DNA of 64,000 bases from Bidens hawaiensis (GCA_021521415.1 JAIQDT010001659.1:62001-126000), one strand, 5' to 3'; counted from the stretch's first letter, positions 25,212 to 38,290 are shown. A program made the numbers and translations. The notes: generated by a model not told the origin, from the sequence alone.

Positions 25212-26952
25212 TGTGACACCCAATGAAAGGCGGCGAAACATGTCGGGGAGTAACATATTAGTTTGACATTAGCTCAAAGGACATTAATTAAAGCGACAAT
25301 AATTATTTAATTTTATTGATATTAACAAATACACAAGTTCGATAAACAAAACAAATACAAGATACTTTTGTATGTTGAATAAATATCCTTAGGTAACACT
25401 AATATCTTCGATATTGAACAACATCAATTACTTGTACCTGTAGCATGTATAAAAATAGAGTTTGTCAACACGAATGTTGGTGATAATACATAAGTTTTAG
25501 TCTTATATATATAGATAGGTAAATCACAATTCATATGTAAATCATGAGCATTATAGATCTTATGAAAATGCAAACAACTAAATAGATGTGGACCCGTTCC
25601 TGTTGATACAAAATCAATGTACTTGGGTAAATGTATGATCATAATAGATGATGATGAGATACCAACCACAAAATATAAAATAAATATTTAAGCACATAGA
25701 GCATAATAATAGAGCATGCAATAATCACGCATAAACATAATTGAACTGTGTTTTGAATAGATGTGAAAATAAAACATGAGTAAAATTAAAAAAGGTATAC
25801 ATGCTACCCCTCCCCCCCGCCCCCAAAATATAAAAGACGAAAAAAGGGGTATGTAAACTCACTTGTTAAGCAAGTTAGTCAAGAGCGAAAAATGCCTGTA
25901 AGCTAGTGAACCGAAAATGTTCTGTTCAACGAAACGACCCTAGATAAATAAATATCCATGCTTTAAAAGAAGTCACGTATAGAACATAATTTGGCGATGA
26001 CGTTCGGTTTATCACAAAACAACTTATAAATAAAAAGTTTTTGGGTTTATTAAAAAAGGTTTTTTTGGTTATTTAATTTGTTAAGTTAATTTATTTTAGT
26101 CTTAGAAAATTAAATGAGTTATAATAATTATTAGTTAATTTAGGCGAGTTTAGTTTGTTCCAACCGAACAACTAATTAAGAAAACTAGTTTAACGAGTGG
26201 TTCGTTTTTTTGGTCGGACACGAACCCGATTTTTGAGTCAGGTTTGTGCCTGATATTATTTGAAAAAGATGAAGTAGTACAATAAAAATATGTTTGTTCT
26301 TGATTACTAGCTTTTAAAAATAAAAGTTGACTTTTGTACATAAAATTAGTAAACGAGCATAAGCGAGCCGATTACAAAGAATGATATGTCTCCATGAATG
26401 TCGTTTGTGTTGTCATCATGGAAACAGTCATTATGCCTAACGACAAGAAATAAACATTACTTGGGGATTGAATCACAAAAGAAAAAGAAAATAATAATTC
26501 TTAAGCAGTTGACTTTCGAAAGTCAAACTTAAGACTTAAGAGAAATTGACAAGCCTGAATGATTTTGACTATTAATTGGTTGTGCAAAGAAATTGTAGAG
26601 AATGAGTGAGTATTATATAGGCTCAAAATCGTTAATAACAATGTCAAAGTGAGTTAATTTGATGGATAATCAAGAGGCTAGTCATAAGGCTTGAAGTCAT
26701 GGGTTTTGATTAACTAATCCATTATTATGACCGTTTAAATATCTTTGAATTAATTGATAAGAGAAAGATGATAGAATAATTAGGATTAAATTTGTAACAT
26801 CATAAATACTAAACACAACATTAAAAACATAAGCAATATCATGAACATAAATATATAAACAATTCACCATTTTATTAATAAATGATGATCCGAAAAGTGT
26901 CATATTTTGAAATGAGTTTGGTTTTCGGGTTTTAAAATTAACAAATGTTACA
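25212..26952 (-). repeat. LTR of family C (5' LTR of copy E)
   Basis: It starts TGTGACACCC and ends AACAAATGTTACA, 1741 bp. It is uninterrupted and serves as the reference for solo LTR C. A C-rich run sits at about 25807-25824. No supported gene inside. Confidence 0.7.
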
Positions 26953-29590
26953 TGAGGTGAATAACATCTTATTTTTCGGTGCTAGACACTTCTTTTCTTG
27001 TACATATGTTGTTGGTCAGCACACTCATTTTCCTTTGATACTTTTGAGTATTACATTTGATTCTTAAGGCATTAAATTGTAAATGTGAAAAAATTAGTAC
27101 GTAATGTATTGGAAATTTTCATGAGTGAGCCCTTAACTTTATGGGTCAAAGTATTATACATTATGATGTATTCACAAATTCCATTTACCATTATAGTTAA
27201 AATTTAGAAGAAATGCATGCTTCTTAGGAGTTATTTTGATTAATCATAGAAAAGAATATAGAATAACTCTAGTGATAACATTTATTTAAAGTAATTCTTG
27301 ATTATCATAAGAGATATTATGTTTGACTCATACCATTTGCTATGATCTTGTTTTAATAGAACTATTGTTATAAGAAAGAGCAATAGGATTGTCATATCAT
27401 GTATTAAGGAATAATCAAAGCCGAGAAGAGCTAAACATTTATTGAAACTTTTTTGAAGCAAAACTTATACTGGGCTTTAAGATTTGGAGTGGATGATTTA
27501 GATGATATATTGATTTATAGAAGAAAATTATATCTAGTAACGCTATGAGGTGTATAAGTAAAACAGACTAAAATTTATGCTCATTAAATCAATGAATGAT
27601 CATTAACGTGAGATTCATTATTTATTTATTTTTTTATTAAAGATATGATATGTCTATTTTTAACATAAAACTAATAGAGTATATACAAAAATCTACTTAA
27701 ATAAAAAATAAATCACATTTGGGCAAAATATAAATTTATTTATGTATGTATGTGTGTAAAACAATTGTAACACATCACTTTTGAACATAAGTGAGACAGT
27801 TATTTTAATTATGCACGAGTTAGCGTAGTTAGATATAAATGTAACACGTCACCTATGGACAAATATGGGACATTTAGATCATGTTAGGTAAAAGTAATAA
27901 AGCTTATAGTTAGACCTGAATGATATGGTAGATGTAAAACATCACTTTTGGGCACAAGTGGTACATAAAATTCATTTAAGTTAAGTCTTTTATGTTTTGT
28001 AAAATTTCATAAGATTTAATTGTTTACAAAACATTAAATTAGTTAATAGCAAACAATTTACGACAATTAGTTCTTAGGAAAATATGAGTTCTCAAAAATT
28101 TATTCTTGGGAAATAGGAGTTCCCGGAAAACCTTAGTTATCGGGAATTAGTTGATTTCCGGGAAACTCAGTGTTTTTGGTAATTAACTTGTTTTCGGGAA
28201 GACGTTGGTTCTCGGGAAAACGTTAGTTTTTGGGTTTTTGTTCTCGGAAAACCTTAGTTCTCGCGAATTAATTGGGTTTTTGAGAATGTTATGATTACGA
28301 CATTTAGTCTGTTTTCGGGATTTTTGAGTTCTCGGGAAAATAATTTCCGGAAATTTGGAGTTTCCGGAATTTAGATCTAAAGTTGTGAATTTTGTGAATT
28401 TTAGTTCCCGTGAACAATTATAACCCATAAACCCTGTTTTTTGACCAATAATACGTGTACAATTAAGATCCGTAAACTATTTAAAGCCATAAGATTTGGT
28501 CCATGTTCTAAGGGATTGACTTTATCTCCAAGATTTAGTTATTTTCGAAAATATATCTGTTATTAATTATTCAAATTTCGAAATATCTTGGAGATAAAGT
28601 TTAGTTAATAATTTAGAAAAAAACATATCCTAGTCTGAATTCTAAACAAAAATATGTTAAATTTTTTAAAAATCTTGATGAACAGCATAACATCATCTAA
28701 AAACTAAAACTAAGCTTAAGTTTATGAAATCAAAAACTTTAATCATGTTTTTAAGAGATTTCAAAAAACATTATGGTTATTTTATGGATTTTTATCGAGT
28801 TTGTTTATTTTAACCAATTTATTTAAACCTGTTTTTCATTAAATCTAAGAATATAGTAAATACTGAAAATTGCGGTTTATCAAATTTTTAGTTCATGTAC
28901 TCCGATTTAGATTATGATTTATGGAAAACATGGAAACCTAATTAATCAACATCGCTATGATACACATGTTGATAAGTTCTTCAAGTTAGTAACGGGAAAA
29001 TATGAATTATATGATAACCTATAGCTATATGTGTACCTGTTACAAGAAAAAAGGTAGCCACGACAAAGGAGTACGATCTAGACGACATGCATGATTGACA
29101 GTTTGGTCGAGTTCTCCTTTAGGGTGTATGTTAATGATGGGGTTTCGGTTTCTTGAGAGAGAGAGAGAGAGATAGAGAGAGTGAGAGAGATTAACACAAT
29201 TATATTAGATGCTTATGATTAGGTTATGATAGTATGCTTAATATATATCTACCTTATATACACCTAAGGGGAACCCTTTATTAGCTAGTAAAGGTGTTAT
29301 AATACATCAACAATTACGAAGCTAATAAATAATAAAATATAATTAATTATTTTGATATATTATATATATAACAATTTCAAAGATTTTGTTGCATAATAGG
29401 TTGTACCAACTGTATTGTGAGTGGTACACTGCATCATGAGTTGTAGTTAGTGCACAAAAACTTTCTTGTGCATTGTTGATTTTATAGTATGCTACTGATG
29501 TTGTACAATGTTAGACCACGTATTGAAGGTAGGAAACCACCACGTGGCGCCACATAAACCACTTCACCGTATTCCTTATGTTTCAGATCA
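26953..29590. other. AT-rich intergenic sequence, probably an old LTR remnant
   Basis: No gene is supported. Three diverged units beginning GTAACAC/GTAAAAC ..TCAC lie at about 27768-27970, two of them with CACTT / AAGTG arms. At about 28085-28410 a degenerate minisatellite of TTCTCGGGAAAA-like words resembles the GAGAACC repeat of solo LTR B. This pairing suggests LTR descent. A GA microsatellite is at 29154-29190. Confidence 0.4.
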
Positions 29591-30163
29591 CTTCTCCATC
29601 TCCGTTCTCCCACACCCGTTAGTAAAAATCCCCACAGTCCGCCAAAACATTAACAACTACTTCCCTCCTTCAAAACCTTAATTCTCTGTGTCAGCGATCC
29701 TAAACAGCATTCCTTGATCGAAGAGAAAGCAGTGATAGTTAGGTTTTATGGTTTCAGGTCACGATTTCATCACAAATAGGCTCCGAACAAAGGTGGAAAG
29801 CCAGTAGCAACGAAAAAGAAAAACATTGCAAAAGGTATGCACTTGATTATGTTTCTATTAGCTGACTTCCGAAATTAGTTTGATGGCAACAAACTTGCAA
29901 TATTTTTTTGTACTCAGGAAGAACTTCATAGATTAATCAAGTTTGTTGGGCAGATTTCTGGTATTTCAGTTGCCGTTATCTATCTGCATTTTATGTATAT
30001 CGACATGTAAACTTGACTTTTATCCATGTGTACAGGCAATTCCACAGCATTTTTGGAAGCGGAATCAACAGGTTTTGTTAAAACCAACAACTTATTTCTT
30101 TTTACATTTAGATATTTGTTTATTTTGGGTTTATGTAAGTTGATAAATTTTGAAATAGGGTGG
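29590..30163 (+). other. Possible 5' part of a disrupted host gene
   Basis: Exon-like pieces with splice-like borders are visible: a Lys/Gly-rich piece ending AAAAG/GTATGC at about 29842, a piece with LHRLIKFVGQ near 29930-29955, and one with AIPQHFWKRNQQ at about 30035-30071 after a TGTACAG acceptor. The last bases before the Tat-like insertion (TTGAAATAG/GG) look like a splice acceptor leading into the open frame that resumes at 52549. No family is recognised and the exon phases were not all reconcilable. Confidence 0.25.
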
Positions 30164-31139
30164 TGAAGAAACACTAACCGGACCCCGGGCAGATTACTGG
30201 TAACCTGGGGGTTAGATAGATGTTTCCCACGAGGGGTTAGACCCTGAGAAGATGGTTCTTCTGATAACCTGCAAAACAGACACCGTGAGCTTGTCACTGA
30301 GAAGGGGGGGGGTTCCTCCTTGTGACCACCCTCCGGCGTGAGAATCAGACTAGATTGCTCTTTAAATATAAATGTATATTAAGAGATTGCTAGAGCAGAT
30401 ATCAGGTATAATACGATGATACAAGATAAGATATGATGGTCATACCATTTGGGGTATTTATAGCCGAAGGTAGGTTTCCAAGGAGGTGTGGCCGGCTGCA
30501 ACAGTGTTCCTGTTCCACCAACAGTGGCCTACGCACGTGCCCTGCTGGTAGTTGGTGGGTAGGCAGCGGCTGATAGTGACCAGGCCTGCTGTGTACTATT
30601 CCTTTTCCACCAACTGCCGGCTACGCACGTGGTATGGCAGTAGTTGGTGAGTAGGTAGCGGCTAATAGTGACACAGTACAGGAGCATGCTGCTCGCCATA
30701 CTGTGTCAGTAAGCTGTCGTATCTTTAGTCAGATCTTTTTCCCATACCTCGTCAGGTACAGTACAGAAGATCTTCCTGTATCGTACGGACTGGCTTATTT
30801 GGGCGAGAGTATTCCCCCTCCCGCCCTTGTGCGGGATAGCTCCCGGCTTCGCTCATTCCTTCAGGTGACACTGAGTGATTGAGAGCTAAGTGCCTTGTGC
30901 GTGTAGCCTTGCTGCGCGGGTGGCCTTCCCTGATGGCTTGTATCCGAGGCTGCGGGGACAGGCGGAGTCCTTTACCATCGGGAGGCATTTCCTGCGGGAC
31001 CAGCTTGCGTACTGCGCGTAAGGACGTCACGTCTCTGAGCATGGTTGGTCCTGCGGATCCAGTTGGTTTCTGCGCAGACGTCCCTGTTCAAGGTGAGTCT
31101 TGCGGGTCCAACTGGGCTCTGCTGGGACCTACCTCTTCA
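30164..31139 (-). repeat. 3' LTR of Tat-like element
   Basis: 976 bp, TG..CA ends on either strand, nearly identical to 51571-52548. A TATA-like signal (complement of TATTTATAG, 30455-30463) and two CACGTG boxes (around 30534 and 30626) are retained. Confidence 0.95.
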
Positions 31140-31153
31140 AGTCCCCCCAGTCC
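31140..31153 (-). other. Polypurine tract
   Basis: The minus strand reads GGACTGGGGGGACT, directly before the 3' LTR. It is identical to the tract of the left copy (3658-3671). Confidence 0.8.
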
Positions 31154-31529
31154 AATGTTCTTCTCATGCGTGTTTAATAAAGTGAGGTGAACTTTTGGAC
31201 TTAAGCAAAGGGTTTTTGAAAAGGGGTTTTTTAAGGTTTTCCATGGGGATTCCTCCCGCGGAAGTCCTTGTCACTTGCAGAAATTCCCGAGTTTCCTGCT
31301 TGGTCTTTGGGTATGATGCGGGCAGGTCTGTAACCTCCTCGCAAGTCAGGAGCGTTGAGTCCCACTTGTGTGGATTCTCCGTGAGGTTTTGGTAGTTTTG
31401 AACATAGTGATCAATTATGTTAAAACCACCAATTCCATCCTGGAGCTTCAAACAACGTAGTTCTCGACGTTCCCGCTATGCGGGGATGTTATTTCCGTTT
31501 ACGCAAGCATTGCCCAGAAGATCCTTCTT

Positions 31530-32207
31530 GGTTTCAATTCCCAGCGGAGTGCTAGGTATGTGAAGGGTTTTGCCTTAACACTGTACCTGCGCTCGTCTTA
31601 CGGTTACTTCACTTCCAAGGTATTCCTGGCGTCAATTCCCTGCGGGTGCTAGGTATGTGAAGGGTTTTGCCTTTACACTGTACCCGCACCCGTCTTATAG
31701 TTACTTGGTTGCCGAGGAATACTTGGCTTCAATTCCCTGCGGGTGCTAGGTATGTGAAGGGTTTTGCCTTAACACTGTACCCGCAGCCGTCTTACGGTTA
31801 CTTGTTCGCCAAGGTTTTCTTGGCTTCAATTCCCTGCGGGTGCTAGGTATGTGAAGGGTTTTGCCTTAACACTGTACCCGCAGCCGTCTTACGGTTACTT
31901 GTTCGCCAAGGTTTACATGGCTTCAATTCCCTGCGAGTGCTAGGTATGTGAAGGGTTTTGCCTTAACACTGTACCCGCAGCCGTCTTACGGTTACTTGTT
32001 CGCCAAGGTTTACTTGGCTTCAATTCCCTGCGGGTGCTAGGTATGTGAAGGGTTTTGCCTTAACACTGTACCCGCAGCCGTCTTACGGTTACTTGTTCGC
32101 CAAGGTTTTCTTGGCTTCAATTCCCTGCGAGTGCTAGGTATGTGAAGGGTTTTGCCTTAACACTGTACCCGCAGCCGTCTTACGGTTACTTGTTTGCCAA
32201 GGTAAGG
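31530..32207. repeat. 97-bp tandem repeat, 7 copies
   Basis: GCTAGGTATGTGAAGG recurs at 31551, 31648, 31745, 31842, 31939, 32036 and 32133, exactly 97 bp apart. Each unit has TGCGGGT (or TGCGAGT) and ACCCGCA arms flanking the ACACTGT core. The array ends about 340 bp upstream of the antisense TATA box, so it could act on that promoter; it also lies in the sense 3' region. The left copy has five units. Confidence 0.95.
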
Positions 32208-32549
32208 GGTATTTTCCCGCCTACTTTTTGATCCTTTTGAATTTTGAATTTTGAAATTCGAAGAGTTGGTGGAAAGAAGAACAGTCCAAAACTCTAAAAC
32301 GTCGTGCGACGGTTTCTTCTGACTGTGTCAGATCGTGCAGGAAGTTATGGTGACGTTGACAGTACATGGTCATTCCAGACGCTTTTTCAGGCGCGTGGGC
32401 GCGATTTTTCGGGCGCGTGGCCGCGAAATTAATGGTACGCGTCCTTTCAACAGCTGTTGCCAGCTTGCTTTTTGCCACGTGTCATAGTTTCATTGCACCT
32501 TCGATTTCTCTCTCTTCCGCATTAAATTCATCGCATTAATTGCGATTAG

Positions 32550-32557
32550 TATATAAA
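32550..32557 (+). promoter_or_regulatory. TATA box of antisense gene
   Basis: TATATAAA followed by GGGGGAGAG, about 120 bp before the ATG at 32679; same motif and spacing as in the left copy (2461-2468). Confidence 0.65.
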
Positions 32558-32678
32558 GGGGGAGAGGGTTCTTTGTAATCCACACTTTCACTCTTCATCT
32601 TTTTAAGCGATTTCCGGCGAATACTCCCCTTTTCAGGCAAGCATTCTCTCGAAATCGCTTTCTTCTTTCCTTCACAAG

Positions 32679-34976
32679 ATGTCGTCTCGTGATGTTGAAT
32701 CCACAGCCGATGACAAGAGTACTGCTGGCGAGTGCCAGTGTGCTCTGCCCGGCGATCTGTACCGGTATGTTGTCAGGAAGTTCATGCTCGAGTCCCTCGA
32801 GCCTGAGTTTCCTGAACCCCATCAGACCGTGTACGATGCCCCTAGAGGCAAGATCGGGGTTTATGCAGCATTCTTTGTTTATGGGAATCTTAGGTTCCCA
32901 TTGACAAAGTTTGTTTACCGTGTCCTTGAGAGGCACGGTGTTCATCTGACCGAGTTGCACCCCATGGCGATCGCCAAGATTCGCCACTTCGAGTGGGTGT
33001 GCCGGATTTTGGGCATCGAGCCCCATGTTGACCGCCTGATGACCTTCTATACTTGGAGGTGCATCCAGGGGTGGTATACCCTGACGACCCGAATCAAGGG
33101 TTTGAAGATTTGTGCGACCGAGCGCAGTCTTCGTGCGTGGAAGCGGGAGTTCTTCTTTATATCCGCTCGTGCCATCCCCATTGCCATGAAATTCAAGAAT
33201 GGGCAAGCGCTCCCAAGCCTTCACGCCTCCAGCTACCAGGAGGCGGAATGGTTCTCTAAGATATCTCGGGTCCAATCTCCGGTTTACCGGTTTGTGGAGT
33301 CCGGGATGGTGATGTTGGGGATGAGCCGGGTGTGGAAGGAGGCTGATGCGCGCAAGATTCTGATCGTCCTCGAATTCGGTTCGAACTCTGTTCCTTACGG
33401 TATGCCTTTTTCCCTTTTGTTGATTATGAATTTCTTCTAACTTCTTTCTTGTTTATTTCAGAGGGGAACGACTTGCAGTCGCTCCTAAACCCGCGGGAGA
33501 CTGACGGTCCCGCTCGGATGGGTACTCGCGCTCTGGACGAGAACGAGTTGCCCATCCTGGAACAAACGGCGGATCGGTTCGTGGAGGTCTATCCGCTAGG
33601 CCATGAGATCCTTAGCGCCCGCCGGCCAGGTAAGGCGCTATTCGACCCTGTACCCCTCAATGCTGAAACCTCAGCTGGAATTCCTCTAATCGTATGTTCT
33701 GATGAGGAATCCGCATATGGTCCTCCGTTGGTGCGGAAGAAGAAGGCTGCCGGCGGGAAGGGAAAGGAGAAGGTGGCCTCCACTGCCGATCAGGTGCCTC
33801 TGTCTGACTCGGAGGCTGAGAGCGAAGAGGTGGCGGGGAATCCCGGTGTTGAAAAGACCACTGCTCCGGAAGTTGCGGCAGTCACCTCCGGAGAGCCCAA
33901 GAAGACGACGGTGACCGGCGCAAAGAGGCCGGCTCCATCGGGTCCGTCCCCGCCTCTCCGTACCTTTAGGCTCAAGAAAACCCGTAAGTACAACTTTCCT
34001 TTAGCTTTTATCTTCATAGTTTAATATCGTTTTAACACTTGTCTTCTTTACTTACGCAGGCGTGGATGTTGACGCATTCCAGGGTGGAGCGCAGGGGAGT
34101 ACCTCCCCGCCAATGACGGTAGGCCCGGTCAGCCTACCTGAGGCGACGACCCAGGCGGCTGCGTCTGCGCCTGTTTCCACTGGTTCAGTTGCTCACTCCG
34201 TTGAGCCGACTGTTCCAGTTGTGATGACGTCACCGCCGGCTGTGAGTGCGATTTTTACAGCATCCTTCACCGAGCCGGCGGTAAGTTTTGCTGCGGATAC
34301 CGCGGCGTCGACCGCGGCGGATGCTACCATGCCCCGCCATCGGCAACAACGGCCGAGCCATCAGGTACGCATGGGACCTCTCGCCGATCTCTGCTACATT
34401 CCCATCCGCCTGACCTCTTGGATGGATTTCCTTTGGGGTCAGGTGATGGGTTCGGCGGCTATCGGCCGGTAATTGACCATACAGGTGCGTAGGGTTCTTT
34501 TGGACCATTTTATATATATATTTTCTTTATCTTTTCCTAACTGCTTTGTGTTTTTTTGCAGTGTCGGATTCCAATGAAGTGTATGTTCCACGATGGAACA
34601 TACGCCGAGGAACAACCCTTCGAACCCCTGTGGAGTGCGTGGACTGGGCTCGTCACGCTGCTCCCAGTGGTGCGTTGGGGGAAGCCATGGCTAGCTACCA
34701 GGAGGGTAGGCTTAGCAATGAGCTTCGGGTTCTCCTGGCCCGGATGCAGCCGGGCGTCGAGCTGCTTTGTCGTGAAAACGACAAGTTAAAAGCAGCTCGC
34801 GCTAAAGAAGTAGCTCAGGCGCGGGCTATCCGGGAGGAGAACCAAAAACTTTCCGCAGCGGCTGCGGATAAGGAGAAGGCCTTCAAGGCCCTCGAGGTTG
34901 AAGTTCAGGCTCGACTCGAGGCCCGTTCCAAGGCTGCCCAAGCTGTTAAGGAACAGCTTCGGCTGGCTAAGGAAAC
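32679..34976 (+). pseudogene. Antisense gene of Tat-like element, exons 1-3 and first part of exon 4
   Basis: The exons are 32679-33399, 33462-33983, 34060-34484 and 34562 onward, with introns of 62, 76 and 77 bp (GT-AG; donors GTATGC, GTAAGT, GTGCGT). Exon 1 carries the Transposase_28-like domain (KIGVYAAFFVYGNLRFPL, RHFEWVCRILGIEP). Exon 2 has an acidic stretch (SDSEAESEEV) and a basic patch. Exon 4 starts the coiled coil. Compared with the left copy, exon 3 has lost one base at about 34331-34336, giving a premature TAA at 34470. At 34976 the coding sequence is cut by the Tekay-like LTR; it resumes in frame at 47758. The gene runs against the retrotransposon. Function unknown. Confidence 0.8.
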
Positions 34977-37900
34977 TGTAACACCCCGTAACCGCAGCGG
35001 AAACGTACACGGGATGCAACAGACACATCTGATATCAACAGCATTGCTTATAAAGAAAATACCACTACATTAATTTATAACATATTACATTGTTGCGAGT
35101 TTCATTACTGTCTAGGTGTTACACACATGTTTTACCGATAAGACATTAATATATATTCATTACAAAATACAGAGCAGCAAGCTTCCAACAGGTAGCACAG
35201 ATAGTTAAGCACATATCAATCATTCCAACTTGGGCATACCTAGAAAGCATGTAAAGAAAACGGGTCAACTACGAATAGTTGGTGAGTTTCACTAATTTAA
35301 ATAAACCATAGATCAGTATAAAAATCATATGTTAATGATGAAATTATGCTAAGCCCGTAAGTGAAAACTCTATTAACCCAAAAACACATTAAATGACCCC
35401 TGGGGACACTGTTAACCCAGAACATATCCAATAACCCCTGGGGACACTGTTAACCAAGTACATATCAAATAACCTCTGGGGACACTGTTAACCCAGAGCA
35501 TATCAAATACCCTCTGGGGACGCTGTTAACCCAGAACCATATCCAATAACCCCTGGGGACACTGTTAACCCAGAAACATATCCAATACCTTCTGGGAACA
35601 CTGTTAACCCAGAAATATATCCAATAACCCTCTGGGAACTAAGTTACCCCAGAACAATTTCACCCGATAAACAAATTATCTATTCTATGCATCATACCAT
35701 ATATATATATATATAAATATACAAGTGTTTCCATACGATCGGTATGTACTTAGATAATTTAACACAAACATGCTTTCCGCCCCGGGAAAATATTAAAACA
35801 GTTCATTAAAAGGGGCTCGTGAAAACTCACCTTTTTGTGAGTCGGTGGGTAATACAATGAACAGCTACGTGCCTGGATCTGTAATATAATATCTAGTCGT
35901 TACTATATAATTCCCGTAAATTAAATCTATGTCAATCGGCACGTCTGGGGACATTGTTAACCCAGTACTGTACTCGATCCGGGGACAATGTTAAACCCGT
36001 GACACTTCTAAGGACTCAGATTGTGACATTGCTTAGAGTCTGACGGTCAAGATTATCATTTTTATGATTTCCTTGATTTGCGTGCCTAGCACGGTTATCC
36101 GTCTTTAGTTTCAAAAATGAGTTTGGTCACACCCGACCCAAAAATGGTGTTTGGATGCTATTTTAGTTAAAGTGATAAAATTAGAGCTCGGTTTGACACC
36201 CCGTTTGGCCGCGGGGCCCGTTTCCGTCATTTAGGTGCCGGAAACAGTAAAATCGGGTAAAATTACACAAATCATCCGAATGATTTTCGGATGATTTATT
36301 TTTACTTAATTTACTTAGATTTATGAAAATAGTCCATTTTTAAAGTTTTCGTGTACCAGTCAGCTCGCTTATGCGAACTTTGCCGGTTTACACGTTTTAA
36401 GCTTTAAATATTTGTTTTTACGTTCTTTTTAGCACAAATAATTACCCGTTTAGTCTCGGGTCTTGAAATTTTGCACAAAACTTATTTTGACAGAAAGAAA
36501 ATTTTACAAAATTTTTCCAGATTTATTTTCCTATATTTACATTTATTTATCTATTTTTAAATCTTATTAAAATACTAAATATGTCAAAAATACCAAAACA
36601 CTTTAGAAAAATCCCAAATTTTTCTGGGATGATCTCTGTCATCCTCATAACTTCCTGGAATTTTTCCAGAATTTAAAACTCGTTTTTCAAGCCATTTTCA
36701 CCCAAAACCGGGCTAGAAAGCCCTAGAACTCGTTTCACCGAAAAGCCTACTTAGACTTTTCCAACTGAGCTCAAATTTTGTGGGTGACTTTTATATGTTA
36801 TAAAAAGCTTATCTTAAATTTTCCAGAATTTTTCATCATGTTTAGCTATTTTTCACTATTTTTGGCCAAAACCGAGCATTAAATTCACCAAATATTCATC
36901 TTTTATCCAAAAATTACCAAAAATTCACAGATCTCATATTTTCATTTGTAGATCATCTCTGTGAAATTTCGTGACCCGAATCTAAGCACACGAAAATCTG
37001 TCCAAATCTCATATACACACGAAAACCGAACTATCTTGTGTTTTCTAGCTTTAGATCGCAAGGATCTCGGTTTCTAGCCTTTGCTAGCCGCTAGATACAA
37101 CACTTACAAGCACAATAACACTATACCAAGCAAACTATACCAACAATCAAACCATTTCTTTCATAGTGTCGGTTTTTATGTAAAAACAAAGGTTTTAACC
37201 GTAAAAATCCGTTCTCGACTCTTTTTACTCATTTCTTGGACCAAGATCCCTTGTATAACATGTATACATCTCTTGATCATGCAAGAGTCAGTTTCATCTC
37301 GGGTTTTCACCCGTCTTTCACATAGAAATTCATTTTTACAAGATTTCAACCGTAAAATTTTATTCTAAACACTTTTGACTAATTACTTGGATCAAGATCC
37401 TTTGTATAACTTGTATACATCCCTTGATCACACGAGAATCGGTTTCATCTCGGGTTTTCACCCATTTTTCATATGAAAACCTCCTTTTCTCAAGATTATA
37501 GAGTTATAAACAAGAATCAAGCATCAAAACATGTATATACCTTGGAGATTTTGGTAGAAATCAAAGGAAATTGGATGAATGAAGATGAATGTTGAGAGGA
37601 TTTGGAGTTGGATAATTTAGAAAAAAGAAAATGTGATGTGTGTGTGTGTGTAAAGGGGCCGGCCTAAAGGTGGTGTGGGGGGGGGCCCACAAGTTCAATA
37701 TTAGCCACACATTTGGATTACACAATCCGGATAATGTTGTGGATAGTCTGGTTCAGTTCGTTTCTCGTTTAAACTCGTAATTCGGCTTAAAACGAGCCTA
37801 AAATGGTCGTTTTTCGGGTTAAAATGAAATTTACATAAAACTGATTTAAAAACTTTAAAAACTTAACCCATGACATTAAAACATCATATTATTAATAATT

Positions 37901-38278
37901 ACGCATTTTTTTCGGCTTGATTGATCGTCTCTTGCTTGGTTTGGTGTTAAAGGTTTCGTTTAGCGTACCGACGTACCATTAAATCGAAATCCTTTTTCTG
38001 TGCTATAATTCACCTATCCCGAAGCATTAATACTTCGTAAATATCACTAAACATTATGTACATCGTCTATAATGTAATTCCCGATTCGTTCGGGTTTCAA
38101 TAATCGTTCATTGGTTAATTGTAATTCCAATATGATTCACTATATAATCGAGTATGATTCGTACTATGAATCATATATACTCGTATATACGTACTATAAC
38201 TCATATAATCAATATTTAAATGACACGTAAATAGTATATACCGGCTAGGGTATACCTGGATTTGCCGGAATCGTTACA
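34977..38278 (-). repeat. 3' LTR of Tekay-like element
   Basis: 3302 bp. It contains seven 38-40-bp units with TCTGGG / CCCAGA hairpins at 35392-35660, which fall in the R/U5 part in element orientation, and a TG microsatellite near 37638. Open frames inside it (for example at 37081-37368, duplicated at 46562) are LTR sequence, not supported genes. Confidence 0.95.
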
Positions 38279-38290
38279 TTCTCCCCCTGT
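38279..38290 (-). other. Polypurine tract of Tekay-like element
   Basis: The minus strand reads ACAGGGGGAGAA immediately before the 3' LTR start TGTAACG. Confidence 0.8.

Noticed and set aside
29943..30143. 66-codon ORF (MLGRFLVFQL...) as an independent gene
   Set aside because: Overlaps exon-like and intron-like pieces in other frames and has no recognisable domain.
31530..32207. Regular repeats as a CRISPR-like array
   Set aside because: Units are contiguous 97-mers without unique spacers, in a plant retrotransposon.
32595..33275. 226-codon minus-strand frame opposite exon 1 of the antisense gene (similar frame at 1744-2274, +)
   Set aside because: Shadow frame of the conserved Transposase_28 exon. 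It has no upstream signals and the conserved motifs and splice sites are on the other strand.
37081..37368. 95-codon ORF in LTR, repeated at 46562-46849
   Set aside because: Lies inside both Tekay-like LTRs, antisense to the element, with no domain. Identity between copies only reflects LTR duplication.
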